Shown piece after piece: positions 37,501-50,980 of a stretch of 64,000 bases of DNA. The notes under the pieces are model-generated. The model was given only the letters and a program-made list of their open reading frames with translations. It was not told where the DNA came from and ran no database searches. Each line of letters begins with the position of its first letter. Position 1 is the stretch's first letter. Origin of the DNA: Calliopsis andreniformis (lineage: Eukaryota > Arthropoda > Insecta > Hymenoptera > Andrenidae); NCBI RefSeq assembly GCF_051401765.1, contig NW_027480569.1:434001-498000 (forward strand). Direction: 5' to 3'. Position numbers and translations under genes: made by a program.

Positions 37501-37891
37501 AGAATGAGGATTGAGGATTGAGGATTGAGGATTGAGGATTGAAGATTGAGTGTTGAGGATTGAAAATTGAGGATTGAGGATTGACGATTGAGGATTGAGG
37601 ATTGAAGATTGAGTATTGAGGATTGAAGATTGAGGATTGAGTATTGAGGATTCAGGGTTGAAGACTGAGGATTGAGGATTGAGGATTGAGGATTGAGGAT
37701 TGAGGATTGAGGATTGAAGATTGAATATTTATGATTGAATATTGAGGACTGAGGATTGAGGGTTGTGGATTGAGGACGAGGACTGAGGGTTGAATATTGA
37801 TGTTTGAGGTCTGAGGATTAAGGATTGAGGATTGAGAATTGAGGATTGAGGATTGAGGATTGAAGATTAAGGATTGGGTATTTAGGATTGA
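37501..37891 (+). repeat. Perfect 391-base tandem duplication, unit 2
   Basis: Second unit of the 391-base pair. Only one such order exists in the related blocks near 28.5, 30.5, 51.5 and 59.9 kb, so the doubling is private to this position. Satellite only. Confidence 0.92.
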
Positions 37892-38419
37892 AGAATGTGG
37901 ATTGAGGATTGAGGTTTGAGGATTGGGGATTGAAGATTGAGTATTGATGATTGAATATTGAGGATTGACGATTGAGGTTTGAGGATTGAGGATGAAGACT
38001 GAGGGTTGAGGATTGAGGTTTGAGGAACGATGATTGAGGATTGAGGATTGTGGTCTAACGATTGACGATTGAGTATTGAAGATTGAGGATTGATGACTGA
38101 GGATTGACGACTGAGAATTGAGGATTGAGGATTGATGATTGAAGATTGAGTATTGAGGATTGAATATTGCGGATTGAGGATTGAGGATTGAGGATTGAGG
38201 ATTGAGGATTGAGGATTGAGGATTGAGGATTGAGGATTGAGGATTGAGGATTGAAGATTGAGTATTGATGATTGAATATTGAGGATTGAGGATTGAGGAT
38301 TGAGGATTGAAGATTGAGTATTGAGGATTGAAGATTGAGGATTGAGTATTGAGGATTGAGGATTCAGGGATGAAGATTGAGGATTGAGGATTGAGGATTG
38401 AGGATTGAGGATTGAGGAT
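37892..38419 (+). repeat. Heptad satellite between the 391-base pair and block E copy 3
   Basis: Satellite with the order GATGAAGACTGAGGG, GAGGAACGATGATTG, GTGGTCTAACG (near 38050) and a pure run of twelve or so GAGGATT units at 38174-38255. It parallels 30.9-31.3 kb at a shift near 7032. No gene is visible. Confidence 0.8.
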
Positions 38420-39801
38420 TGGGTGTTTAGTATTGAAGAATGAGGATTGAGGATTGAGGTTTCAGGATTGAGGATTGAAGATTGAGTATTGATGATTGAA
38501 TATTGAGGGTTGAGGATTGACGTTTGAGGATTGAGGATGAAGACTGAGGGTTGAGGATTGAGGTTTGAGGAACGAGGATCGAGGATTGAGGATTGAGGTC
38601 TAAGGATTGACGATTGAGTATTGAAGATTGAGGATTGATGACTGAGGATTGACGACGGAGAATTGAGGATTGAGGATTGATGATTGAAGATTGAGTATTG
38701 GGGATTGAATATTGAGGATTGAGGATTGAGGATTGAGGATTGAGGATTGAGGATTGAGGATTGAAGATTGAGTATTGAGGATTGAAGATTGAGTATTCAA
38801 GATTGAGTATTGATGATTGAATATTGAGGATTGAGGATTGAGGATTGAGGATTGAGGATTGGGTATTGAGGATTGAGTAATGAGGATTGAGGATTGAGGT
38901 TTGAGTATTGGGGATTGCAGATTGAGTATTGGCGATTGAAGATTGAGGATTGAGGATTGAGGATTGAGGAATGAGGATCGAAGATTTAGTATTGAAGATT
39001 GAAGATTGAGGATAGAGGATTGAGTACTGAGGATGGAGGATGAGGGCTGAGGGCTGAAGATTGAGGATTGAGAAATGAGGATTGAGGATTGAGGATTGAG
39101 GATTGAGGATTGAAGATTGGGTATTGAGGATTGAAGATTGAGGATTGAGTATTGAGGATTGAGGATTCAGGGTTGGAAATTGAGGATTGAGGATCGAGGA
39201 TTGAGGATTGAGGATTGAGGATTGAAGATTGAATATTGATGATTGAATATTGAGGACTGAGGATTGAGGGTTGTGGATTGAGGACGAGGGCTGAGGGTTG
39301 AATATTGATGTTTGAGGTCTGAGTATTAAGGATTGAGGATTGAGAATTGAGGATTGAGGATTGAGGATTGAAGATTGAGGATTGGGTATTTAGTATTGAA
39401 GAATGAGGATTGAGGATTGAGGTTTGAGGATTGAGGATTGATGATTGAGTATTGTCGATTGAATATTGAGGATTGAGGATTGAGGTTTGAGGATTGAGGA
39501 CGAGGACTGACGGTTGAGGATTGAGGTTAGAGGATTGAGGATTGGGGATTGAGGACTGAGGATTGAGGATTGAGGATTGAGGATTGAGCATTGAGGATTG
39601 AAGATTGATGACTGGGGATTGAGGATTGAATATTGAGGATTAACGATTGAAGATTGGGGATTGAGGATCTAGGATCGGAGATTGATTATTGAGGATTGAA
39701 GATTGAGGATTGACGATTGAGGATTGAGAATTGAGAATTGAGGATGAGGACTGAGGGTTGAGGATTGAGGTTTGAGGAATGAGGATTGATGGTTGAGGAT
39801 T
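38420..39801 (+). repeat. Satellite block E, copy 3
   Basis: Copy of 28890-30272 at a shift of 9529 (ATTCAAG at 38797, GATCG ending at 38980) and of 31394-32776 at 7025-7032. Private changes include GATTTAGTATTGAAG near 38983 and GACGACGGAG near 38652. Satellite only. Confidence 0.85.
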
Positions 39802-42209
39802 GAGGATTGATGTTTGAGGATTGAAGATTGAGGACTGAGGATTGAGGATTGAGGAATGAGGATTGAAGATTGAGTATTGAGGATTGAAGATTGAGGATAG
39901 AGGATTGAGTACTGAGGATGGAGGATGAGGGCTGAGGGTTGAGGGTTGAGGATTGAGAAATGAGGATTGAGGATTGAGGATAGAAATTGAGGATTGGGTA
40001 TTGAGGATTGAAGAATGGGGATTGAGGAATTAGGATCGAGGATTGAGGATTGAGGACTGAAGATTGAGGATTGGGTATTGAGGATTGAAGAATGAGGATT
40101 GAGGATTGAGGATTGAGGATTGAGGATTGAAGATTGAGGATAGAGGTTTGAGTACTGAGTATGGAGGATGAGGGCTGAGGGCTGAAGATTGAGGATTGAG
40201 AAATCAGGATTGAGGATTGAGGATTGAGGATTGAGGATTGAAGATTGGGTATTGAGGATTGAAGATTGAGGATTGAGTATTGAGGATTGAGGATTCAGGG
40301 TTGAAAATTGAGGATTGAGGATCGAGGATTGAGGATTGAGGATTGAGGATTGAAGATTGAATATTGATGATTGAATATTGAGGACTGAGGATTGAGGGTT
40401 GTGGATTGAGGACGAGGGCTGAGGGTTGAATATTGATGTTTGAGGTCTGAGTATTAAGGATTGAGGATTGAGAATTGAGGATTGAGGATTGAGGATTGAA
40501 GATTGAGGATTGGGTATTTAGTATTGAAGAATGAGGATTGAGGATTGAGGTTTGAGGATTGAGGATTGATGATTGAGTATTGTCGATTGAATATTGAGGA
40601 TTGAGGATTGAGGTTTGAGGATTGAGGACGAGGACTGACGGTTGAGGATTGAGGTTAGAGGATTGAGGATTGGGGATTGAGGACTGAGGATTGAGGATTC
40701 AGGATTGAGGATTGAGCATTGAGGATTGAAGATTGATGACTGGGGATTGAGGATTGAATATTGAGGATTAACGATTGAAGATTGGGGATTGAGGATCTAG
40801 GATCGGAGATTGATTATTGAGGATTGAAGATTGAGGATTCACGATTGAGGATTGAGAATTGAGAATTGAGAATTGAGGATGAGGACTGAGGGTTGAGGAT
40901 TGAGGTTTGAGGAATGAGGATTGATGGTTGAGGATTGAGGATTGAGGATTGAGGATTGAGGATTGAGGATTGAGTATTGAAGATTGAGTATTGATACCTG
41001 AGGATTGAGGATTGAGGATTGAGGATTGAGGATTGAGGATTGAAGATTGAGTGTTGGGGATTGAAGATTGAGGATTGAGGATTGAGGATTGAGGATGGAG
41101 AATGAGGACTGACGGTTGAGGATTGAGGTTTGAGGATTGAAGATTGAGGACTGAGGACTGAGGTTGAGGATTGTGGATTGAGCATTGAGGATTGAAGATT
41201 GAGTACTGGGGATTCGGGATTGCAGATTGAGGATTAAGGACTGAAGATTGAGTATTGAGGATTGAAGATAGAGGATTGAGTATTGAGGATTGAGGATTCA
41301 GGGTCGAAAATTGAGGATTGAGGATTGAGGATTGAGGATTGAGGATTGAGGATTGAAGATTGAATATTGATGATTGAATATTGAGGACTGAGGATTGAGG
41401 GTTGTGGACTGAGGACGAGGACTGAGGGTTGAATATTGATGTTTGAGGTCTGAGGATTAAGGATTGAGGATTGAGAATTGAGGATTGAGGATTGAGGATT
41501 GGAAATTGAGGATTGGGTATTTAGGATTGAAGAATGAGGATTGAGGATTGAGGTTTGAGGATTGAGGATTGAAGATTGAGTATTGATGATTGAATATTGA
41601 GGATTGATGATTGAGGTTTGAGGATTGAGGACGAGGACTGACGGTTGACGATTGAGGTTTGAGGATTAAGGATTGGGGATTGAGGACTGAGGATTGAGGA
41701 TTGAGGATTGAGCATTGAGGATTGAAGATTGATGACTGGGGATTGAGGATTGAAGATTGAGGATTAACGATTGAAGGTTGGGGATTGAGGACCTAGGATC
41801 GGAGATTGATTATTGAGGATTGAAGATTGAGGATTGAGGATTGAGGATTGAGGATTGAAGATTGAATATTTATGATTGAATATTGAGGACTGAGGATTGA
41901 GGGTTGTGGATTGAGGACTAGGACTGAGGGTTGAATATTGATGTTTGAGGTCTGAGGATTAAGGATTGAGGATTGAGAATTGAGAATTGAGGATTAAGGA
42001 TTGTAGATTAAGGATTGGGTATTTAGGATTGAAGAATGAGGATTGAGGATTGAGGTTTGAGGATTGGGGATTGAAGATTGAGTATTGATGATTGAATATT
42101 GAGGATTGAGGATTGAGGTTTGAGGATTGAGGATGAAGACTGAGGGTTGAGGATTGAGGTTTGAGGAACGAGGATTGAGGATTGAGGATTGAGGACTAAG
42201 GATTGACGA
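39802..42209 (+). repeat. Heptad satellite with partial block E and 33 kb-like parts
   Basis: The interval 40.1-40.8 kb repeats the 3' two thirds of block E (GATAGAGGTTTGAGTACTGAG near 40139, GTCGATTGAATATTG near 40581, GATCTAGGATCGG near 40795). The interval 40.8-41.8 kb matches 32.65-33.65 kb at a shift of about 8160. From 41.83 kb the order changes to that of 35.57-36.2 kb. There is no gene and no CpG module in this stretch. Confidence 0.8.
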
Positions 42210-45200
42210 TTGAGTATTGAAGATTGAGGATTGATGACTGAGGATTGACGACTGAGAATTGAGGACTGAGGATTGATGATTGAAGATTGAGTATTGAGGA
42301 TTGAATATTGCGGATTGAGGATTGAGGATTGAGGATTGAGGATTGAGGATTGAGGATTGAAGATTGAGTATTGAGTATTGAAGGTTGAGGATTGTGGATT
42401 GAGGATTAAGGATTGAGGATTGAATATTGTAGATTGAGTATTGATGCCTGAGGATTGAGGATTGGGGATTGAGGATTGAGGATTGAGGATGGAAGATTGA
42501 GTATTGAGGATTGAAGATTGAGGGTTGAAGATTGAGTATTGATGATTGAATATTGAGGATTGAGGATTGAGTATTGAGGATTGAGGATTGAGGATTGAGG
42601 ATTGAAGATTGAGTATTGCTGATTGAATATTGAGGATTGGGGATTGAGGTTTGAGTATTGAGGACGAGGACTGACGGTAGGGGATTTAGGTTTGAGGATT
42701 GAGGATTGAGGACTGAGGATTGAGGATGCGTGCTAAGCGTCGGGGATTGAGATTCGACGACTGAGGACTGAGGATTGAGGATTGAGAATTGAGGATTGAT
42801 GTTTGAGGATTGAAGATTGAGGATTGGGTATTGAGGATTGATGAATGAGGATTGAGGATTGAGTATTGAGGATCTAGGATTGGAGATTGATTATTGAGTA
42901 TTGAAGGTTGAGGATTGTGGATTGAGGGATGAGGATTGAGGATGAGTGCTAAGGGTCGGGGATTGATGCTCGACGACTGAGGACTGAGGATTGAGGATTG
43001 AGAATTGAGGATAGATGTTTGAGGATTGAAGATTGAGGATTGAGGATTGAGGATTGAGTAATGAGGATTGAAGATTGAGTATTGAGGATTGAGTATTGAG
43101 GATTGAGGATTCAGGGTCGAAAATTGAGGATTGAGGATTGAGGATTGAGGATTGAGGATTGAGGATTGAAGATTGAATATTGATGATTGAATATTGAGGA
43201 CTGAGGATTGAGGGTTGTGGACTGAGGACGAGGACTGGGGGTTGAATATTGATGTTTGAGGTCTGAGGATTAAGGATTGAGGATTGAGAATTGAGGATTG
43301 AGGATTGAGGATTGGAAATTGAGGATTGGGTATTTAGGATTGAAGAATGAGGATTGAGGATTGAGGTTTGAGGATTGAGGATTGAAGATTGAGTATTGAT
43401 GATTGAATATTGAGGATTGATGATTGAGGTTTGAGGATTGAGGACGAGGACTGACGGTTGAGGATTGAGGTTTGAGGATTAAGGATTGGGGATTGAGGAC
43501 TGAGGATTGAGGATTGAGGATTGAGCATTGAGGATTGAAGATTGATGACTGGGGATTGAGGATTGAAGATTGAGGATTAACGATTGAAGGTTGGGGATTG
43601 AGGACCTAGGATCGGAGATTGATTATTGAGGATTGAAGATTGAGGATTGAGGATTGAGGATTGAGAATTGAGAATTGAGGATGAGGACTGAGGGTTGCGG
43701 ATTGAGGTTTGAGGAATGAGGATTGATGGTTGAGGATTGAGGATTGAGGATTGAGGATTGAGGATTGAGTATTGAAGATTGAGTATTGATGCCTGAGGCT
43801 TGAGGATTGAGGATTGAGTATTGAGGATTGAGGATTGAAGATTGAGTATTGGGGATTGAAGATTGATTATTGAGGATTGAGGATTGAGGTTGGAGAATGA
43901 GGACTGACGGTTGAGGATTGAGGTTTGAGGATTGAAGATTGAGGTCTGAGGACTGAGGATTGAGGATTGAGGATTGAGCATTGAGGATTGAAGATTGAGT
44001 ACTGGGCATTGGGGATTGAAGATTGAGGATTAAGGATTGAAGATTGGGGATTGAGGATCTAGAATTGGAGATTGATTATTGAGGACTGAAGATTGAGGAT
44101 TGAGAATTGAGGATTGAGAATTGAGAATTGAGTATGAGGACTGAGGGTTGAGGATTGAGGTTTGAGGAATGAGGATTGAGGTTTGAGGATTGAAGATTGA
44201 GGATTGAGGATTGAGGATTGAGAATTGAGAATTGAGTATGAGGACTGAGGGTTGAGGGTTGAGGTTTGAGGAATGAGGATTGAGGGTTGGGGAATGAGGA
44301 TTGAGGATTGAGGATTGAGGATTGAGCATTGAAGATTGAGTATTGATGCCTGAGTATTGAGGATTGAGGATTGAGGATTGAGGATTGAGGATTAAGGATT
44401 GAAGATTGAGTATTGAGTATTGAAGGTTGAGGATTGTGGATTGAGGATTAAGAACTGAGGATTGAATATTGTAGATTGAGTATTGATGCCTGAGGATTGA
44501 GGATTGAGGATTGAGGATTGAGGATTGAGGATTGAGGATTGAAGATTGAGTATTGAGGATTGAAGATTGAGGGTTGAAGATTGAGTATTGATGATTGAAT
44601 ATTGAGGAATGAGGATTGAGGATTGAGGATTGAGGATTGAGGATTGAGGATTGAAGATTGAGTATGGATGATTGAATATTGAGTGTTGAGGATTGAGGTT
44701 TGAGGAACGAGGATTGAGGATTGAGGATTGAGGACTAGGGATTGACGATTGAGTATTGAAGATTGAGGATTGATGACTGAGGATTGACGACTGAGAATTG
44801 GGGATTGAGGATTGATGATTGAAGATTGAGTATTGAGGATTGAATATTGAGCATTGAGGATCGAGGATGGAAGATTGAGAATTGAGGATTGAAGATTGGG
44901 GATTGAGGATTGAGTATTGAGGATGGAGGATGGGGGCCGAGGGTTGAATATTGAGGATTGAGGATTGAGTATTGAGGATTGAAGATTGAGGGTTGAAGAT
45001 TGAGTATTGATGATTGAAGATTGAGTATTGAGGATTGAGGATTGAGGATTGAAGATTGAGTATTGAGGATTGAATATTGAGGATTGAGGATTGAGGATTG
45101 AGGATTGAGGATTGAGGATTGAAGGTTGAGTATTGAGGATTGAAGATTGAGGGTTAAAGATTGAGTATTGATGATTGAATATTGAGGATTGAGGATTGAG

Positions 45201-45863
45201 GATTGAGGATTGAGGATTGAGGATTGAGGATTGAGGATTGAAGATTGAGAATTGATGATTGAATATTCAGGATTGAGGATTGAGGTTTGAGGATTGAGGA
45301 CGAGGACTGACGGTAGAGGATTTAGGTTTGAGGATTGAGGATTGAGGGATGAGGATTGAGGATGAGTGCTAAGGCTCGGGGATTGATGTTCGACGACTGA
45401 GGACTGAGGATTGAGGATTGAGAATTGAGGATAGATGTTTGAGGATTGAAGATTGAGGATTGAGGATTGAGGATTGAGGAATGAGGATTGAAGATTGAGT
45501 ATTGAGGATTGAAGATTGAGGATAGAGGATTGAGTACTGAGGATGGAGGATGAGGGCTGAGGGTTGAGGATTGAGGATTGAGGATTGAAATTGAGGATTG
45601 TGTATTGAGGATTGAAGAATGAGGATTGAGGAATTAGGATTGAGGATTGAGGATTGTGGATTGAAGATTGAGGATTGGGTATTGAGGATTGAAGAATGAG
45701 GATTGAGGATTGAGGATTGAGGATTGAGGATTAAGGATTGAGGATTGAGAATTGAGAATTGAGGATTAAGGATTGAAGATTAAGGATTGGGTATTTAGGA
45801 TTGAAGAATGAGGATTGAGGATTGAGGTTTGAGGATTGGGGATTGAAGATTGAGTATTGATGA
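42210..45863 (+). repeat. Higher-order satellite unit F, copy 1 (about 3.65 kb)
   Basis: Matches the following copy at a shift of exactly 3654 bases (522 heptads) over 42.21-44.16 kb: GCGGATTG at 42310/45964, GGATGGAAG at 42487/46141, subtype-1 module at 42727/46381, subtype-2 at 42943/46597, GTACTGGGC at 44000/47654. Near 44.17 kb copy 1 lacks 189 bases (27 units), raising the shift to 3843, then 3871 at the subtype-3 module (45363/49234). It carries all three CpG subtypes. Satellite only. Confidence 0.88.
45363..45399 (+). repeat. 37-base CpG module, subtype 3 (first copy)
   Basis: This form reads TGAGTGCTAAGGCTCGGGG at the left and GATGTTCGACGACTG at the right, again 37 bases. It has three CpG sites. 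The left arm of the inverted repeat is lost (GCTCG for CGTCG), leaving only TCG/CGA. Other copies start at 49234, 58149, 58880 and 62943. It is found only in the right third of the window, always after GATTGAGGGATGAGG. Confidence 0.9.
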
Positions 45864-48800
45864 TTGAGTATTGAAGATTGAGGATTGATGACTGAGGATT
45901 GACGACTGAGAATTGAGGACTGAGGATTGATGATTGAAGATTGAGTATTGAGGATTGAATATTGCGGATTGAGGATTGAGGATTGAGGATTGAGGGTTGA
46001 GGATTGAGGATTGAAGATTGAGTATTGAGTATTGAAGGTTGAGGATTGTGTATTGAAGATTAAGGATTGAGGATTGAATATTGTAGATTGAGTATTGATG
46101 CCTGAGGATTGAGGATTGAGGATTGAGGATTGAGGATTGAGGATGGAAGATTGAGTATTGAGGATTGAAGATTGAGGGTTGAAGATTGAGTATTGATGAT
46201 TGAATATTGAGGATTGAGGATTGAGTATTGAGGATTGAGGATTGAGGATTGAGGATTGAAGATTGAGTATTGCTGATTGAATATTGAGGATTGGGGATTG
46301 AGGTTTGAGTATTGAGGACGAGGACTGACGGTAGAGGATTTAGGTTTGAGGATTGAGGATTGAGGACTGAGGATTGAGGATGCGTGCTAAGCGTCGGGGA
46401 TTGAGATTCGACGACTGAGGACTGAGGATTGAGGATTGAGAATTGAGGATTGATGTTTGAGGATTGAAGATTGAGGATTGGGTATTGAGGATTGATGAAT
46501 GAGGATTGAGGATTGAGGATTGAGGATCTAGGATTGGAGATTGATTATTGAGTATTGAAGGTTGAGGATTGTGGATTGAGGGATGAGGATTGAGGATGAG
46601 TGCTAAGGTTCGGGGATTGATGCTCGACGACTGAGGACTGAGGATTGAGGATTGAGAATTGAGGATAGATGTTTGAGGATTGAAGATTGAGGATTGAGGA
46701 TCGAGGATTGAGTAATGAGGATTGAAGATTGAGTATTGAGGATTGAGTATTGAGGATTGAGGATTCAGGGTCGAAAATTGAGGATTGAGGATTGAGGATT
46801 GAGGATTGAGGATTGAGGATTGAAGATTGAATATTGATGATTGAATATTGAGGACTGAGGATTGAGGGTTGTGGACTGAGGACGAGGACCGAGGGTTGAA
46901 TATTGATGTTTGAGGTCTGAGGATTAAGGATTGAGGATTGAGAATTGAGGATTGAGGATTGAGGATTGGAAATTGAGGATTGGGTATTTAGGATTGAAGA
47001 ATGAGGATTGAGGATTGAGGTTTGAGGATTGAGGATTGAAGATTGAGTATTGATGATTGAATATTGAGGATTGATGATTGAGGTTTGAGGATTGAGGACG
47101 AGGACTGACGGTTGAGGATTGAGGTTTGAGGATTAAGGATTGGGGATTGAGGACTGAGGATTGAGGATTGAGGATTGCGCATTGAGGATTGAAGATTGAT
47201 GACTGGGGATTGAGGATTGAAGATTGAGGATTAACGATTGAAGGTTGGGGATTGAGGACCTAGGATCGGAGATTGATTATTGAGGATTGAAGATTGAGGA
47301 TTGAGGATTGAGGATTGAGAATTGAGAATTGAGGATGAGGACTGAGGGTTGCGGATTGAGGTTTGAGGAATGAGGATTGATGGTTGAGGATTGAGGATTG
47401 AGGATTGAGGATTGAGGATTGAGTATTGAAGATTGAGTATTGATGCCTGAGGCTTGAGGATTGAGGATTGAGTATTGAGGATTGAGGATTGAAGATTGAG
47501 TATTGGGGATTGAAGATTGAGGATTGAGGATTGAGGATTGAGGTTGGAGAATGAGGACTGACGGTTGAGGATTGAGGTTTGAGGATTGAAGATTGAGGTC
47601 TGAGGACTGAGGATTGAGGATTGAGGATTGAGCATTGAGGATTGAAGATTGAGTACTGGGCATTGGGGATTGAAGATTGAGGATTAAGTATTGAAGATTG
47701 GGGATTGAGGATCTAGAATTGGAGATTGATTATTGAGGACTGAAGATTGAGGATTGAGAATTGAGGATTGAGAATTGAGAATTTAGTATGAGGACTGAGG
47801 GTTGAGGATTGAGGTTTGAGGAATGAGGATTGAGGGTTGAGGATTGAGGATTGAGGATTGCGGATTGAAGATTGAGTATTGATGATTGAATATTGAGGAT
47901 TGAGGATTGAGGTTTGAGGATTGAGGATTGAGGAGTGAGTATTGAGGGTTGAGTATTGTAGATTGAGTATTGATGCCTGAGGATTGAGGATCGAGAATTG
48001 AGGATTGAGGATTGGAGATTGATTATTGAGGATTGAAGATTGAGGATTGAGGATTGAGGATTGAGAATTGAGAATTGAGTATGAGGACTGGGGGTTGAGG
48101 GTTGAGGTTTGAGGAATGAGGATTGAGGGTTGGGGAATGAGGATTGAGGATTGAGGATTGAGGATTGAGCATTGAAGATTGAGTATTGATGCCTGAGGAT
48201 TGAGGATTGAGGATTGAGGATTGAGGATTGAGGATTGAGGATTGAAGATTGAGTATTGAGTATTGAAGGTTGAGGATTGTGGATTGAGGATTAAGAACTG
48301 AGGACTGAATATTGTAGATTGAGTATTGATGCCTGAGGATTGAGGATTGAGGATTGAGGATTGAGGATTGAGGATTGAGGATTGAAGATTGAGTATTGAA
48401 GATTGAGTATTGAGGATTGAAGATTGAGGGTTGAAGATTGAGTATTGATGATTGAATATTGAGGAATGAGGATTGAGGATTGAGGATAGAGGATTGAGGA
48501 TTGAGGATTGAAGATTGAGTATGGATGATTGAATATTGAGGATTGAGGATTGAGGTTTGAGGAACGAGGATTGAGGATTGACGATTGAGGACTAGGGATT
48601 GACGATTGAGTATTGAAGATTGAGGATTGATGACTGAGGATTGACGACTGAGAATTGGGGATTGAGGATTGATGATTGAAGATTGAGTATTGAGGATTGA
48701 ATATTGAGGATTGAGGATCGAGGATGGAAGATTGAGAATTGAGGATTGAAGATTGGGGATTGAGGATTGAGTATTGAGGATGGAGGATGGGGGCCGAGGG

Positions 48801-50138
48801 TTGAATATTGAGGATTGAGGATTGAGTATTGAGGATTGAAGATTGAGGGTTGAAGATTGAGTATTGATGATTGAAGATTGAGTATTGAGTATTGAATATT
48901 GAGGATTGAGGATTGAGGATTGAAGATTGAGTATTGAGGATTGAATATTGAGGATTGAGGATTGAGGATTGAGGATTGAGGATTGAGGATTGAAGATTGA
49001 GTATTGAGGATTGAAGATTGATGGTTAAAGATTGAGTATTGATGATTGAATATTGAGGATTGAGGATTGAGGATTGAGGATTGAGGATTGAGGATTGAGG
49101 ATTGAGGATTGAAGATTGAGAATTGATGATTGAATATTCAGGATTGAGGATTGAGGTTTGAGGATTGAGGACGAGGACTGACGGTAGAGGATTTAGGTTT
49201 GAGGATTGAGGATTGAGGGATGAGGATTGAGGATGAGTGCTAAGGCTCGGGGATTGATGTTCGACGACTGAGGACTGAGGATTGAGGATTGAGAATTGAG
49301 GATAGATGTTTGAGGATTGAAGATTGAGGATTGAGGATTGAGGATTGAGGAATGAGGATTGAAGATTGAGTATTGAGGATTGAAGATTGAGGATAGAGGA
49401 TTGAGTACTGAGGATGGAGGATGAGGGCTGAGGGTTGAGGATTGAGGATTGAGGATTGAAATTGAGGATTGGGTATTGAGGATTGAAGAATGAGGATTGA
49501 GGAATTAGGATTGAGGATTGAGGATTGAGGATTGAAGATTGAGGATTGGGTATTGAGGATTGAAGAATGAGGATTGAGGATTGAGGATTGAGGATTGAGG
49601 ATTGAAGATTGAGTGTTGAGGATTGAAAATTGAGGATTGAGGATTGACGATTGAGGATTGAGGATTGAAGATTGAGTATTGAGGATTGAAGATGGAGGAT
49701 TGAGTATTGAGGATTGAGGATTCAGGGTTGAAGATTGAGGATTGAGGATTGAGGATTGAGGATTGAGGATTGAGGATTGGGGATTGAAGATTGAATATTT
49801 ATGATTGAATATTGAGGACTGAGGATTGAGGGTTGTGGATTGAGGACTAGGACTGAGGGTTGAATATTGATGTTTGAGGTCTGAGGATTAAGGATTGAGG
49901 ATTGAGAATTGAGAATTGAGGATTAAGGATTGAAGATTAAGGATTGGGTATTTAGGATTGAAGAATGAGGATTGAGGATTGAGGTTTGAGGATTGGGGAT
50001 TGAAGATTGAGTATTGATGATTGAATATTGAGGATTGAGGATTGAGGTTTGAGGATTGAGGATGAAGACTGAGGGTTGAGGATTGAGGTTTGAGGAACGA
50101 GGATTGAGGATTGAGGATTGAGGACTAAGGATTGACGA
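45864..50138 (+). repeat. Higher-order satellite unit F, copy 2 (about 4.27 kb)
   Basis: Second unit, longer than the first because it keeps segments that copy 1 lacks (189 bases near 47.85 kb, and further bases near 49.6-50.1 kb including GAGTGTTGAGG and GAATATTTATG). Its own match to the next partial copy has a shift of 4275. Subtype modules lie at 46381, 46597 and 49234. Copy 2 also matches 56.2-58.1 kb, where about 46.98 kb aligns with 56.49 kb. Satellite only. Confidence 0.87.
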
Positions 50139-50980
50139 TTGAGTATTGAAGATTGAGGATTGATGACTGAGGATTGACGACTGAGAATTGAGGACTGAGG
50201 ATTGATGATTGAAGATTGAGTATTGAGGATTGAATATTGCGGATTGAGGATTGAGGATTGAGGATTGAGGATTCAGGATTGAGGATTGAAGATTGAGTAT
50301 TGAGTATTGAAGGTTGAGGATTGTGGATTGAGGATTAAGGATTGAGGATTGAATATTGTAGATTGAGTATTGATGCCTGAGGATTGAGGATTGAGGATTG
50401 AGGATTGAGGATTGAGGATGGAAGATTGAGTATTGAGGATTGAAGATTGGGGGTTGAAGATTGAGTATTGATGATTGAATATTGAGGATTGAGGATTGAG
50501 TATTGAGGATTGAGGATTGAGGATTGAGGATTGAAGATTGAGTATTGCTGATTGAATATTGAGGATTGGGGATTGAGGTTTGAGTATTGAGGACGAGGAC
50601 TGACGGTAGAGGATTTAGGTTTGAGGATTGAGGATTGAGGACTGAGGATTGAGGATGCGTGCTAAGCGTCGGGGATTGAGATTTGACGACTGAGGACTGA
50701 GGATTGAGGATTGAGAATTGAGGATTGATGTTTGAGGATTGAAGATTGAGGATTGGGTATTGAGGATTGATGAATGAGGATTGAGGATTGAGGATTGAGG
50801 ATCTAGGATTGGAGATTGATTATTGAGTATTGAAGGTTGAGGATTGTGGATTGAGGGATGAGGATTGAGGATGAGTGCTAAGGGTCGGGGATTGATGCTC
50901 GACGACTGAGGACTGAGGATTGAGGATTGAGAATTGAGGATAGATGTTTGAGGATTGAAGATTGAGGATTGAGGATTGAG
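50139..50980 (+). repeat. Higher-order satellite unit F, partial copy 3
   Basis: Matches 45.87-46.70 kb at a shift of 4275 (GCGGATTG at 45964/50239; subtype-1 module 46381/50656; subtype-2 46597/50872). At about 50980 it leaves the F order and runs into GATGATTGAGG and GAGTATTGCTGATTG, starting a second subtype-1 module 473 bases after the first. Satellite only. Confidence 0.85.
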
